The notes beneath the pieces were generated by a model. It made no database searches. It worked only from the letters and a program-made list of their open reading frames with translations, and was not told where the DNA came from. From Loripinus fragilis (Eukaryota; Mollusca; Bivalvia; Lucinida; Lucinidae): a DNA stretch of 64,000 bases. This document shows, one piece after another, positions 20,888 to 32,294 of the stretch. A program made the translations under genes and the position numbers. Each line of letters starts with the position of its first letter. Positions within the stretch are counted from its first letter, which is position 1. The stretch covers positions 63,148,253-63,212,252 of the forward strand of contig OZ026525.1 in assembly GCA_964019695.1 (NCBI GenBank), written 5' to 3'.

Positions 20888-21312
20888 TGGGGATTACTGA
20901 TTAGCGAATTATGGCCATTAAATTAAGCGATTAGCCAATATTAGCCCATAAAGTTTACGATTAGCGAGTTTAGGCTTAATTTGACCGAATAGCAGAATGA
21001 GAAGTGCTAGTGATTGGCGAATTTCGGCCTAAAATTTAATGGTAAGCGATTTTTGGGCGAAAAAATACCAATATCGAAATGCCGCGTTTTCGATGGAAAA
21101 AGTTATTCCAATTCATTTTTACAATAAACCATTACTGATTGCCGATTTTGGGGGCTATTTTTGTTACAGATACTGAATTTTGGGTCCTAATTTTTAGGTG
21201 TAAATTTTACTGATCAGGTGATTTTTTGGCCTCTATTTTACTGATTAGCGATGTTCGGGTCCAAATTTTACTGATTAGCGATTTTTAAGCCCAAATTTTA
21301 CTGATAAGCGAC
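20888..21312. repeat. Minisatellite built on 'tactgattagcga'
   Basis: Variants of 'actgattagcgattttngggcc(c/t)aaattt' recur roughly every 30-40 bp, best preserved at 21225-21312. It lies in the core of the 7.3-kb element. No coding meaning found. Confidence 0.7.
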
Positions 21313-21424
21313 TGTCGTGCCAACCAAGAGTGACAGTGACATTATATTTTGTTTACAATTGCTAAGTATATAGTACAATGCTAGTACAATGTTAAACATT
21401 AACTTGTACAGTACACCTCACGTA

Positions 21425-21600
21425 AGAAGATGCAGTTTTAATCATATCCTGGAGGTTGCTCTCACTGTCACTCTTAGCTGGCAGGACAGTAAATTCTATT
21501 TGGAAAGGCTGGTTTAATGTGGTAGTTTGGTTAATTTCTTCAACCGTGGGTGGACATTTGAACATAATATTTCCACTCCTCTTGACAAAGACGCTCACAA
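21425..21600 (-). CDS. Candidate exon on the minus strand, unrecognised
   Basis: The minus frame is open over 68 codons. It encodes a hydrophilic segment of natural-looking composition (SVFVKRSGNIMFKCPPTVEE at the start, FQIEFTVLPAKSDSESNLQD in the middle). A possible donor, TAC/gtgagg, follows near 21424; the acceptor side near 21600 is weak. It sits in the core of the 7.3-kb element, so it could be a captured host exon or element remnant. I cannot name a family and chance is possible. Confidence 0.27.
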
Positions 21601-22139
21601 CCTTTAACCCTTAAAGGGAAAATTCACATATTTTTCAAATGCATTTATTATGGAGCTTACAGTATGGCAGGAATAATCCCTCATTGTTTGTGCATGCTCT
21701 GCTATAAGCCTGTAATTAATTACTTTTGCTTGTTTATGGGTGTCTGACCATTTGATTTGATCCTGGTAAATCAAGTCACATGGGGCAATCTAACGATCCC
21801 AAAAGACATCAAAGGGCGATCAGTATTGTTAATAATTATTACAAATTGTAAAATTAACCTGTACTCTATTTCGACTTGAATTGTTTTGTAAGTGCATTGA
21901 GATTAGACACCCAGTCAGGGTCTGAAATATGAATTGTTCAGCGTAGACCAAGCTTTTTTTGTAAAAGTTTAAACTTGTGTTAGTAGTAAGGGAAAAAATT
22001 AAATGATACGAGCCGAAGCCCACAACTACAAAGCAAATTGAGCTCAAACCTAAATCGAGTTCAAATGGCTCTGGTTACACTGAGACGAAAACCTTATAGG
22101 CGTAGTTAGGAAGCTTTGGGGGAGGGGGTGTTAAGCCTC

Positions 22140-22945
22140 AATACTGGGGGGGATGATGTTTTGGCAGAGGGGTCCAACTTTTACTTTTTTGATAGGGTAC
22201 TCTGTTAACGTGACGACATCAGGCCACCAGCGAAACGCCAATGAATTTGCTGGCAAACCGATGATGGCCCAACATTGAATGATAAGTTGGCAACTTTGTG
22301 ATTCTTCAGTGGATGTTGACCAGCATTGCAAGGGAATACCATATTTCTGCGATTTTCAGGGGGATCCAGAGACCCCCCCCACCCCCCCGATACACGCATG
22401 AATACCTGCAACATTTTCAGTACAATACAAGAGGGTCCGTGGAAGCATCCCCAAACCTCCACAAAACCATATCGGACCAGGCTCAACCGCAAACTAACCA
22501 GCACGTATTCCACCAGGATAACCACAACCTTTAAAGCAGACTTTTGCACATCATGCTTGGGCCTCTCACAGGGCGATCAATACAAGTACTATAGTTTTCC
22601 GTTAAAAAAAAAGAAACTGGTAAGGGACCTAAGCATATGGGCCCCTCTGTGAAATAAGCAGACGGAAAAAAGTGAAAATCTGGATACGCGCATGCCCAAA
22701 TGCGATGAGCACCAAACCCTGGTGCACTTAGACGTACATATACATATATGACCAGTGTTTGTGTGTGTGTGTGTGTGCAGGGGGGGGGGGAGTACTCTCA
22801 TTTATATACATATACCCCCAAATAATTTTTTTCTGAAAATATCCAAAAATATTGATACTTAAAGATTTTGAACCCCCAAAAATAGTCTGAGCCTACATAT
22901 GTGTGAAAATATCAGAGTCCCCCCCCCCCCCCCCCCCCCCCCCGG
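22140..22945. repeat. Dispersed-repeat fragment and simple sequence (C tracts, GT repeat)
   Basis: Includes C-rich runs at 22373-22389, a (GT)n stretch at about 22757-22778 followed by G10, and an uninterrupted run of 25 C at 22919-22943. ORFs across 22205-22652 reflect composition, not coding. Confidence 0.7.
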
Positions 22946-23609
22946 TAAGTATGTTAGTACACGAGGCAACGGTGTTTCATTTATCTGGACAAGTAAAGGA
23001 TTTGTTATTGAGTTGGTGTGCTGGAGTGTGTGATGGGACAGGGAAAATTGAAGTGTTTAGTGTTTTAATGCTGACCCATAAATAACATTTCCGATTTCAT
23101 CACAAATATGTCTTATGGCGTCGCCTTTCAAAGTCACGCTCAGTATAGTTAAACCCGGGAACATCTGATTGAATACTTTCACAAATTTGTACCATGTCCA
23201 TACTGACCCTCTTGAGTCACTACAGACATTGGCTGGTTCCCAACGACAGCTTCTTCGAGTAGAATTCTATTATTTTCAAAATAAGTCGCCGTACTGATCA
23301 CTAGCAAAACGCCGTCCTGTGATTCTGTGTTGTGTCGCAAATTGCCGTACTCAAGTCGTCAGAAATTTCTCTTGATTATATCCAGCTCCGTAAGTTTTTG
23401 GAGAAAACTTTTGATTCAATATATACACTAGTGACGTTAATACATGTGCATAATAGTGGATTGAACTGGCATCCTCTACTTACAAGATTAAAAGGCGAGT
23501 TTTGAAGCTAACATGGTTTTTCGCGGTACCAGGCAGCTACAATTACATTAAAATAGTCAACTAAAAAAACTTTTTCTTACCGTCGTCATGCCTGCCATTT
23601 GTTTATCAT

Positions 23610-23662
23610 CGATAAAGTTGGTAGCAAGTTCCGGAGTCGATGCTACACGGTGGTTATGAACA
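23610..23662 (-). repeat. Inner inverted-repeat block, partner of 20062-20105
   Basis: CAAGTTCCGGAGTCGATGCT and its flanks are the reverse complement of 20070-20093; 24 bases match exactly. The block places the two arms of the 7.3-kb element in register. Confidence 0.7.
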
Positions 23663-23938
23663 TCTTCAAACTAATTAAATTATAAATGGATAATGTATCT
23701 GATGAATAGTTTATACCACACCAAGAAGTGTGACTTTTTGAAATGATGGTACCTTTACCCGGACCTCGTCTGTGCAAGGTCTACCAGTCATTTTGAAATG
23801 ACATAATTTGCAGAGTCTTGACAAAGCCTTGGGCCTTTTTATAGAATGTAAAATTTTGAGATAGCGATTTTTACTTTCTGAATGGGAGCAAAAATTGTAT
23901 GGTGGCTACTTATAACTTCGGTTCAGTGTATATGAGCA

Positions 23939-25374
23939 ATCAAGTACAAGCGCGGGAACCACATTTTAGCTTATCTTTCCATTAGAACATACCTATATCT
24001 TATTATTTTCATGATTCCTTGAGATCGATGGTATTTTAAGTTGGCTATTCTATTAGAGTGGGATAATTGATAATTATCTGATGAGTAATATGAGTCAAAC
24101 CAAGGAATACAGCAGTTGAAAGGTGGTAGGCTTAGCAGCAGACACAAACATCTTGGTGCCTCCCTTGTCAGACATAAATTTTTATTGTGTGGCCACCAAA
24201 GACTATTTTGCCTTCTTATTCTGGGGCCTAAGCAAATCTGTTGAATAATGTTTGCTTACCGTGTTGCTGATAAACGTCTTTTTTGCGTTGTTGTGATCCA
24301 CAATGTACAGTCGACTCTTTTGAGCTCAACTTATTGGCATGAATTATATGTTGATTGTATTTCGACAATGCATAATTCATATTACAATCAACTAACTCTA
24401 CATTACAGACACTTCTGGTCCCAGTCATCAGGCTTTAGCTCGATGGGTAGCGAGGCTGCTTAAGATGTAAGCCATACAAGGTCGATTCCAAATCCTGTAC
24501 ATGTTCCAAAAAATGATGATGGAATTATTTCTTTGTCCATTCTTTCAGAAAGTAAGTGAGTATGATCAGGAAATACCACAATCACACATTGCAGACCAAC
24601 CCAAGACACTGTGAGAAAGAGCCACAGACCATTTATAGTAACAATACATCTGTAAGACAATAAAATCAAAGCATTCAGCTTTCTCTTTCTCTTCAAGATG
24701 AGTGCAAAACTAGAATGGGCACAAAGTAATGCATAACTAACACAAAGACAAACACAGAACTCCCACAAACAATGGGAATTACAATAAACAACAGATTAAC
24801 AACAACAGAACCACTGCCTTAGAACCGGCAGCAGCCCAAGCCTCTCAGGGGCTTAAAGACATTTTACTGGCGCCAAATCTTCGCCCTAGAATCTGTTGTT
24901 AATAAAATACAAAAATTTAGCACACTTATTCATGTTTTTTCGTTGCACCTCCACACGAATGGAAAGGTCCCATAGTCACCTGTGTCAAACTTAATTTAGT
25001 CCAGGTTTGTAGGGGAAGAATTAACCAATACACCAACTGGCATGTAGATATTTTATTAACCACCAATGATCTGTCTGATTACTAAATGGGCTCAAGTTGC
25101 AGCAGTTAGACGAATTTAAATGACTTAAAGCTTTACTCTACAATTTCATATTACAGCTCCATCTTATCTACACACAAAAAAGTTTAACAAGCAAGTGAGT
25201 ATGATCAAGAAATACAACAATCACATACTGCATGGCAGCCAATGCCACCGTGAGGAAACACAAAACACTAAGAGGACAAACAAAGAATAATTACCAGCTC
25301 TTCCTACCCCATCCATTGACCTCAGATGATGGTAATAATGGTAAGATAAGTTAAACTACTTGTACATTGCTCGT
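23939..25374. mobile_element. Secondary insertion of dispersed repeats in the right arm of the 7.3-kb element
   Basis: The left arm is continuous between 19270 and 19275, but the matching right arm jumps from 25375 to about 23938, so roughly 1.4 kb is extra. It contains two copies of the 'gtgagtatgatca(g/a)gaaatac' family (24552-24830 and 25192-25310), also seen at 58683. Exact ends of the insertion cannot be set by eye. Confidence 0.5.
24552..24835 (+). repeat. 'gtgagtatgatcaggaaatacc' dispersed repeat
   Basis: Matches 58683-58945 along its length: 'caagatgagtgcaaaactagaatgg', 'aacagaaccactgccttagaa'. A partial relative lies at 25192-25310, and an inverted one at 59366-59590. No ORF conserved between copies. 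Confidence 0.7.
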
Positions 25375-26267
25375 ATACTATCACTGTGAACACGTACACA
25401 ACCATGGTGTAACTAAGACTTTTATCCAGTTGCAAAAATAAACATGAAGAACTCTGTGTTGTTTGCCATATACCTGTTGGGTTGCAAGTGTTTCCGACAT
25501 ATATGCCGTCACATACATGCCGTTGTAAGTGTGTAAGACATCTATGCCGAAATAAGTGTTAACGAGATAAAAATTGGTACGTTGAATGCACCCTTGATTT
25601 TTCCATCACCAAATCATGTTAATGAATGAGAAGTGAGGGCGACTGCTAAATACAATCACTCAAATACTGGTAAGACTGTAATAGTAGCTGTAAAGTATGT
25701 TATTTTTATAGATGTGTACATTACATATCTGCTTAAATCAACCTTGTTTCTCCCGCTTCGATATTTGTTGGTGAATGATTACAAAGGCAACGGCATTTCT
25801 GGGCGTGACCATTATATATTCTGTTAAAGTGTGATGTTAGGCACCGGCTGCACTGTTTAGGTTTGACAAATACTTATCTGTATAATTTTACGAAGGGAAA
25901 AACTTACCTCGATAATCAAAGATGGCGCTATTCTACGTGTTTGCAACATCAATGCTATGACGTAGGTTGTTACCCCTGTATAAAGGAGCAGACTTCTTTG
26001 TTGACACTTAAAGACACAATCAAAACAAGTTCCGTCTGTTTTGTCGACTGCTGAATTGTTTTGGAAGCGTCTCCGACAAACAGTGTAGACCCAGACCAGA
26101 CTGACCGGGTCCACACTGTTAGCCTTTATATATAACAATAGTCAATGAGGTTAGAAATTATATGCAGTAGACAGCTAAAGCAGACGACAATTTTCAGACG
26201 CATTTTTGCAGGCGCCTTTTAGATGTTAAAATGCATGCATTTATCATTTCCTTGCCATAGTTTGTTT

Positions 26268-26388
26268 GTTTGATTTGATTCTTTACGTCCCATCAACAAT
26301 CTTTCAGTTATGTAGGGACGGTTCTTTCTGGGTTAAACCAGTACTTAGCTAGGATTAATGTGTCTACCGCTGAGCCACTGCGCTCCCC
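26268..26388 (-). repeat. tRNA-SINE fragment with internal deletion
   Basis: Shares 'gattctttacgtccca', 'ctttcagttatgt' and 'ccagtacttagc' with the fuller copy at 27660-27856, but passes directly from 'aatgtgtc' to 'ccgctgagccactg', so most of the tRNA-like body is missing. A third fragment ('gattctttacgtcctag') is at 59327-59346. Confidence 0.65.
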
Positions 26389-26448
26389 CCTTGCCATAGT
26401 GAAAGTTGACTTGAAGAGGATTGTTGGCTCTTATAATTTTTCAGCACA

Positions 26449-27160
26449 GTTCATTAAAATAATTTCCCATTATAAAAAGATTGGCTATAACATTAATGTA
26501 TTGCAACAGACTGCATGCTTGGTAGTCAACCCAATCACTGTTGGCAACTTTGCTTTCCTCTTTAATTGCACGCCGGTGGGTCGGACTTCAGACTCTATGA
26601 TGGTTCCGACTTAAAGACTTATCTATTGATGAGATGGTAGGGGCCTGATGCTTTGGCTGTTTGTCGGGCCCACCGGGGTTTACCTGTTGGATTTCTTTTG
26701 CTCCGGTATTCAGTTTAATTTACTGTTGAGTCCTTATCATTGCTTTATCTCCTTGTTATATCTTGAATTATATGTTTTAGGAGATGATGCATTGATAAGT
26801 TAGGGGTATTTCATGCAAACCAAATATCTATGTGTCTTGATCCACATCTGAATTAAGGGTGAGGTTGGCGCCGTTAAACCGGTTTAAGCCCTCCAGTAAA
26901 ATATTTTACTGACCGTTCCAAGGCGGTACTTCTTTTGTGGATCTTTTATGTTTTTGTTCTGTCTTGTGTTTGCTATGTTTTGTGCGCGTCTGTTTATATG
27001 TGCTTCGTGGTCACCTGCTGGGAAAGGGCTGACCTCTTGGCTCTCGTTTGTGGTGTCTTCTGTGAGTTTGTCACTTTCCCATTGGTATCCTGGGTCAGGT
27101 GTGGTACTTGATTGTATCGATTCCTGATCTTTGCAACCTTACTTACTTTGGTTTGGCTTT
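26449..27160 (+). repeat. 700-bp dispersed repeat with CTTA tail (plus copy)
   Basis: Matches the reverse complement of 53905-54604 over its length: 'aataatttcccattataaaaag', 'cacgccggtgggtcggacttc', 'gggcccaccggggtttacctg', 'cgccgttaaaccggtttaag', 'gggctgacctcttggctctcg', then the shared tail 'cctgggtcaggtgtggtac ... cttacttac'. The tail is also found alone elsewhere in the window. A LINE-mobilised or other dispersed element is likely; no protein-coding frame is shared by the two copies. Confidence 0.8.
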
Positions 27161-27343
27161 TTAAATTTATTTTAATATAAAAGCAAACTTCTATAAATAG
27201 TCAATCATTTTTGTTCAACGGTCGTTGTTCCCAATGGAATCAAAATGTCATGGTGCCCTAATGCGTGATGTGACGCATGTTCTAATGTCTAACTCTTTGC
27301 CTTCTAGTTTCGTCTGCTAATAACATTTGCTAACGGTTTGCAC

Positions 27344-27380
27344 CCAGATCAGGCCCGACCAAACGTCGGGCCTGATCTGG
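27344..27380. other. Perfect 16-bp hairpin
   Basis: CCAGATCAGGCCCGAC, loop CAAAC, GTCGGGCCTGATCTGG. Not followed by a T tract, and there is no gene next to it. Probably the tip of a degenerate palindromic repeat. Confidence 0.75.
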
Positions 27381-27659
27381 ATCCAAACTGGTTGACACCG
27401 AAAAGGAAATCTTCAAATAATTTTCCGAAAAAGTTGATTTTGAAAACAATCAGCAGACTGAAAAAGGCATGCAACATTACCCAGTAGGCAGAGCGTTAAA
27501 ATACCTATATGGCAACAACTTGTGGAAAGAACAAAGCGTCGCGCTTTTCTTTTTAAAGCTTAAAATTCTGATTTTACAAATTGAAAATGATTTAGTCAAT
27601 AATTGGTAACACATGACTATACCTCGTAAACAGAATATACGTAGTTTGTATATGATTTT

Positions 27660-27856
27660 GTTTTTGTTTTATTTGATTCTTTACGTCCCAGTCAACACTC
27701 TTTCAGTTATGTCAGGACAGGTCTTCCTGGGTTGAACCAGTACTTAGCAAGGATAAATGTGTCTTGCTCAAGGACACAACACAGTGACGCCGGTGAGGTT
27801 TGAACCCGCGGCCGTCGGTCTCGAGTCAAGCACTGAACCGCTGAGCAACTGTGTTC
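27660..27856 (-). repeat. tRNA-derived SINE
   Basis: Read on the minus strand, it begins with a tRNA-like body. The A-box-like gctcagcggttcagtgc (27830-27846) and B-box-like GGGTTCAAACC (27797-27807) sit at the usual spacing for an RNA polymerase III promoter. The body is followed by 'tgtgtccttgagcaagacaca' and a tail ending in gggacgtaaagaatcaaataaaac. No protein. It is a SINE, not a functional tRNA gene, since the body does not close into a cloverleaf that I can complete. Confidence 0.75.
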
Positions 27857-28329
27857 CAACGCATCAATCTAGGCATGAAACAGCCAGCTGAGTAATGCCA
27901 CAGTTCAAGCACAAAAATGGTTTGGTAAACCCCGCGATGATCAGCCTGCAAGCTGTTCTGTAAGTCTATTACACTCGTTTGGTCAATGTAATAGAGATGC
28001 TTTTCACATGACGAGACTTCTGCTATCGACAGATTATTTGTAAAAAGACATGATGCTGATTTTAAACATTTTTACCGCGAGTGGCGCTGGTAATATTTGA
28101 GACCATTTTGGAACCAGACAAGGCCCGATAAGTTGTGTCTTATTTTGGATCCAAACTGTTTGATATTCTGATGGCATTCTTGAAAAGAATATTTGTAAAA
28201 GTGAATATCACATTTTTCAAAAAATAAAATCTTCAGACAACATAAAACATGCAAAGTCCACAGCGTGCAAAGAGTTAAGCATTGCGGGGATTCAAGGAGT
28301 GGTAGTCTTAATAATGAGCCGCGACATGT
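27857..28329. other. Degenerate dispersed-repeat sequence
   Basis: Short blocks ('ggatccaaactgtttgatattctgatggcattcttgaa') resemble 27375-27420, but no boundaries can be set. No gene seen. Confidence 0.35.
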
Positions 28330-28374
28330 GATTTCCAACAATGTGGCATTTTGACAAATGCAGACTCAGACGAG
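28330..28374 (+). repeat. Left part of a split palindrome-core repeat
   Basis: 'gagccgcgacatgtgatttccaacaa ... cagactcagacgag' corresponds to 17885-17945. The repeat resumes at 32297 with 'gagcctgtgcagcc'. Confidence 0.7.
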
Positions 28375-28376
28375 TA

Positions 28377-31300
28377 GTCAGGAAAAAAAATCAGAAAAGT
28401 TAACAAGTACAGGCATTTTGTGAAGAAAACGGTTTGACACCTTGATTAGGGGTAAATTGGTATGCTGAATCCGAAAACCAATGTTGGCAAGCTGAGAAAT
28501 GACGTCTTAATGGCCTAATTTGCATATTTTCAAAATGGCCGCCAAAAATCATGGAATTTGACATATAACTGAAATATTTTATTTTTTGACAATGTTTTTG
28601 TATCCCAAATCATTTGTTTTATGTCCTAAGATCGTTTTACCATTAGAGTACATGGTTTTGGCGGCAATTTAAATAATTATTCCAGGATATTACTGTATTC
28701 ATGGTAACAAATGTCCATTTAGTCTATAAAATTATTATATAAACATGTCTTAATCAGTATCCTGCTTTTTAAATGTTAGTTTTATTCATAGCACGAATTT
28801 GGACTGTTTACCAGTTTTTCAAGTAATAAATTAGAAAGAAACTTGGATAATCAACAAGTTGTTTTGCTATAAAATAATATGTCATAATGCCCATGCCCAA
28901 ATATATGGTACATTTTGTATCTATAAAAAGTAACAGCATGCTCATTCCTTAGTACCCTAGGGTCTAATTAGTCCAACCTTGCACGATCAGGAAAACTTTT
29001 AATGTATGTCAAATTGTTTTGGGAGACCACCTGAATGAAAAAATATTGCCCTAAAGAATAAACCTATTTGAGCTATGTTAAATCGCATGGTTTCCATGGC
29101 AACGCATAATGCTCTTTTTAAGAATGGGGATGTCCCTTCAAATGTACTCATATCTCAGCAGCATCTCATCTGAAACTTTTAAATTTGGTACCAACTGAAT
29201 GTTAAGACATGGGACTTTCATCCAATGTTCAGATATGCAAATTATCAAATTTGCATATTCATGAATATTAATGAAAATATTAGAAATAAGAAAAAAATCG
29301 TGAAAATTAAGGGGGTGTACATGCAAATTTATCCACATCTCAGCTGCTTACTATCCTATACTACAAGCCTTGGTACCAATTTAATGGTAATACATATCAT
29401 GTTTACTTAATGGACCAATATGCAAATTATCTAAAAATTGTATTTATGTATATTAATTAAATATTAGAAATGAGAATAAATTAGAGAACAATTAATAAAA
29501 TGTACATGCAAAATTACTCATATCTCAGCTGCTTTTTATCCTAGATTTCATACTCACTTACTTTCTAAACCTGTTCCCAAATTAAAGTCCAGAAAAAGTT
29601 CTATAATAGTGTTGTTTGATATGCAAATTATTTAATTTGTTTATTAATGAGTATTTTTTGAAACTACAACCTTATTGATCAGTTTTCAATTTTTCTTCAG
29701 TTTTTTATAGTTTTCATCAATATTCATGAATATGTTTGTTAATTGATTGTATATCTGACCATTGGAATAAAATACTATGCCTCAGTCTTAATTTGATACT
29801 TAGATTAATTGCCTAGAACAATTTAAAGATGAGATAGGAGTTATTTAAGAAGTAGACTCCCACTAATTTTTCTACGGTTTTTCTCTCATTTCTAATGTTT
29901 GAATTAATATTAATAAATTTAAAAAAAAAATGGGTAATTTCACATAATGGCTAATGAGTAAATTAAAATGTCTTAGCTTTAAGTCAGTACGAAGTGTGGT
30001 AGTCTAAGAATATTAGCAGCTACAATATGAGTAATTTTGTAGGTGCACCCCCTTAATTAATTACCATTTTCCCCATTTTCTAACACTTAAATTAATATTT
30101 AAGAATATAATCATAAAATGATTTGCATAATCAATCATGGCATAAAATGTGCTATGTCTTAGCATCTATTTGCTAACAAGCTTGTTAGTCTATGACAATC
30201 AGCAGATGAGATATAGGTAATTTTGTAGATATACCGATTTTAATTTTTCTGCAGTTTGTCTTTCTTTGTTTAATGTTTTCATAAATATTCACAAATATGT
30301 AAATAAGATTTGTATATCAGACTATTGTGTTAAAGTACTATGACTCACCTTTCATTTGGTACCAATTTTGGAAGTTTAGAATTGTTAGCAGCTGACATAT
30401 GGGTTATGTTGTACGTACACCCCTTTAAATTTTCTAACATTTTCTCTTATTTCTAATGTTTTTATCAATATTAATGAATATGCAAATTAGATGATTTGTA
30501 TATCATACTATTGGGTTAAAGTGTAATGTCTCAACCTTAATTTGGTAACAAGTTTGGTAGTCTAGAAAAGTTAGCAGCGTACATTAAGGTAATATTGTAC
30601 ACACCCTCCTTATTTCTTTCTACCATTTTTCTCTTATTTCTCATATTTTCATATATATCCATGACTTTTAAAATTAGATTATTGCATTTCGTACCATTGT
30701 ATAAAAGTATTTTGCCTAGGCTTTGATTTGGTACCCAGTTTGATAGTCTATGATAACTAGCAAATGACATATGGGTAATGTGTATAGGTACACCCCCTTA
30801 TTTTTCTACGAATTTTATTTTTTTTTATTTTTTTTATTAATACTCATGAATATGCAAAAGCGAAAAATTGCATATCAGCACATTGAATAAACAACTATGT
30901 CTGGTCTTCAATTTGGTACCAGGGTTGGTAGTCTAGAATGAGTTGCTGCTTTTGTAGGTACACCCACTTTCTTTAGAATCATATTGTGTATTTTTACATT
31001 ATGGGGGAAGGGTAAATTGTTCTAGCCAGTTTTTTCTTTGCTATTTAGCGACCATTTTGTTTCGCCAGTAACTGACAGCTTGTTTTCCTTGAATTAGAGG
31101 AAGAGAGAAAAAAATCTTTGAAAGTATGTGCAGCACGCAAGTGTCAATCTTGGGTCTGCTTGCAAATGACCCAGCTACAATGACCGATGGGTTGCCATGG
31201 ACACCATGCAATTTTATGTAATCCAAATCGGTTTATTTTCGAAGACAATAAGAATTTTTGGTATATAGTGGTCCCATTGAACAATTTTGCATCCATGAAT

Positions 31301-32294
31301 AATTGTCCTTGGGTGCAAGGTGAGTCGAATAAGCCCCCTCCGCCCTCCCGAGGCGTGTGTGTGTGAGGGGGGGGGGGAATAGTTATTCAATGATTTTACC
31401 TCTATTTTCGCTTTCATAAATACTCATGAATATGCAAATGCTATAATTTTATTTTATGACTATTGGCCTTGTCAAATTGTATCACTGATGATATAATAAC
31501 ATGCAACAAGGACAGTTTGGGGGCAAAATTCAGTTTATATTTGCTTTTTTTATAATTTTCACTTATTTTCTGAAATTTTCATAAGTATTGATGAATATGC
31601 AAATTAGATATCTAATCTGCATATCAGACCATTCCATCAGATGAAAGTACTATATCTAAGCTATAATTTGCTAGCAAGTGTAATAGTGTAGGGTGAATTG
31701 CTGATGAGATACGAGTCATATTGTTAGTACAGGACCACTTTCCTTAGATCGCATAACCCCTCCATTAGCTGAACCTTACAGAATTTTGTTTAAATCGCTA
31801 TATTTTCCTGCAAACAATAGTGATATCATTGTGATGCATTTTTTTTAAAGTTCTCATTTTAATGAAATCATTCCTGACACATTTGGGCCAGATAATATGC
31901 ATGGACTATCATGAAAAATCCTTATTTAAGTCGGAAGCAAGATTCTTTGCTCAAGTTGTCTCCCCTGATTACCTCTTGGTCATATTTTTAATTCCAAATG
32001 CATAAATTTATGTCAGTGAAGATCCCCAATCATGAGAAAATGCTTTTGGATTGATTTGTACCAGTTTGGCATCCTTAACATGTTACTCTACAGATTTTTA
32101 TGATTTTTTCTTCAATTTGGCGGCCATCTTGGAAATATGCAAATCAGATAGTGAAGACACCATTTTTCAGTTTGCCAACATTGGTTTTTGGATTCAGCAT
32201 ACCAAAATACCCCTGATAGGCATCTCAAAACCTTTTCTTCACAAAATGCCTGTACCTTCTTAAATAAGCGTCTTTTTCTGATTTTTTTCCTGAC
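28377..32294. mobile_element. 3.9-kb TIR element with TA duplication and a two-armed 185-bp array
   Basis: Ends are GTCAGGAAAAAAAATCAGAA and the reverse complement of TTCTGATTTTTTTCCTGAC (one fewer A). The inverted similarity continues for about 190 bp: 'caggcattttgtgaagaaaacggttt' against 'aaaaccttttcttcacaaaatgcctg', and 'ggtatgctgaatccgaaaacc' against 'ggtttttggattcagcatacc'. TA borders both ends (28375-28376, 32295-32296), and an independent repeat is split exactly here. The interior is units of about 185 bp: forward at about 29150-29700, reversed from about 29850 to 31720. No ORF exceeds 90 codons, so it is non-autonomous. Confidence 0.82.
29140..31720. repeat. 185-bp tandem array in two opposed orientations
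   Basis: Forward units show 'atctcag(c/t)(a/t)gc' at 29152, 29338 and 29523 (186 and 185 bp apart). Reversed units show '(t/c)agcag(c/a)t...tgagtaat...gtacaccccctt' at about 30012, 30196, 30388, 30570 and 30757 (182-192 bp apart), with weaker ones to 31700. Each unit carries 'gaatatgcaaat', 'atttctaat(g/a)ttt' and 'ggtaccaa' blocks. Confidence 0.75.

Larger units (their letters stand above)
18667..25978. mobile_element. 7.3-kb element with very long terminal inverted repeats and probable TATAAA target duplication
   Basis: The left end CAGGGGTAACAACATAC and the right end (reverse complement CAGGGGTAACAACCTAC) open arms that stay recognisably similar for about 600 bp (18667-19270 against 25375-25978). 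Example blocks are 'gcgccatctttg', 'ggtgcctaacatcacac', 'cccagaaatgcc' and 'gtcggaaacactt'. Similarity resumes at 19275-19310 against about 23895-23930 and again at 20065-20100 against 23615-23660, so the arms were once 1.4 kb or more and the right arm holds a later 1.4-kb insertion. TATAAA flanks both ends (18661-18666, 25979-25984). No transposase, polymerase or integrase is visible. Six-base duplications and long TIRs recall Maverick/Polinton elements, and CAGGGG ends recall hAT, but neither assignment is supported by genes. Confidence 0.7.

Noticed and set aside
22205..22652. Overlapping 78-114-aa ORFs
   Set aside because: Generated by C-rich simple sequence and a dispersed-repeat fragment; open in several frames at once.
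24228..24463. Overlapping 66-71-aa ORFs on both strands
   Set aside because: No splice context or similarity; within the inserted repeat region of the 7.3-kb element.
18667..25978. Maverick/Polinton or hAT assignment
   Set aside because: The six-base flanks and long TIRs hint at the first, and CAGGGG ends at the second, but no polymerase, integrase or hAT transposase is visible, and an 8-bp duplication does not fit.
29140..31720. CRISPR-like array
   Set aside because: Units are 185 bp, diverged, in two orientations and without constant repeat/variable spacer alternation; the DNA is eukaryotic.
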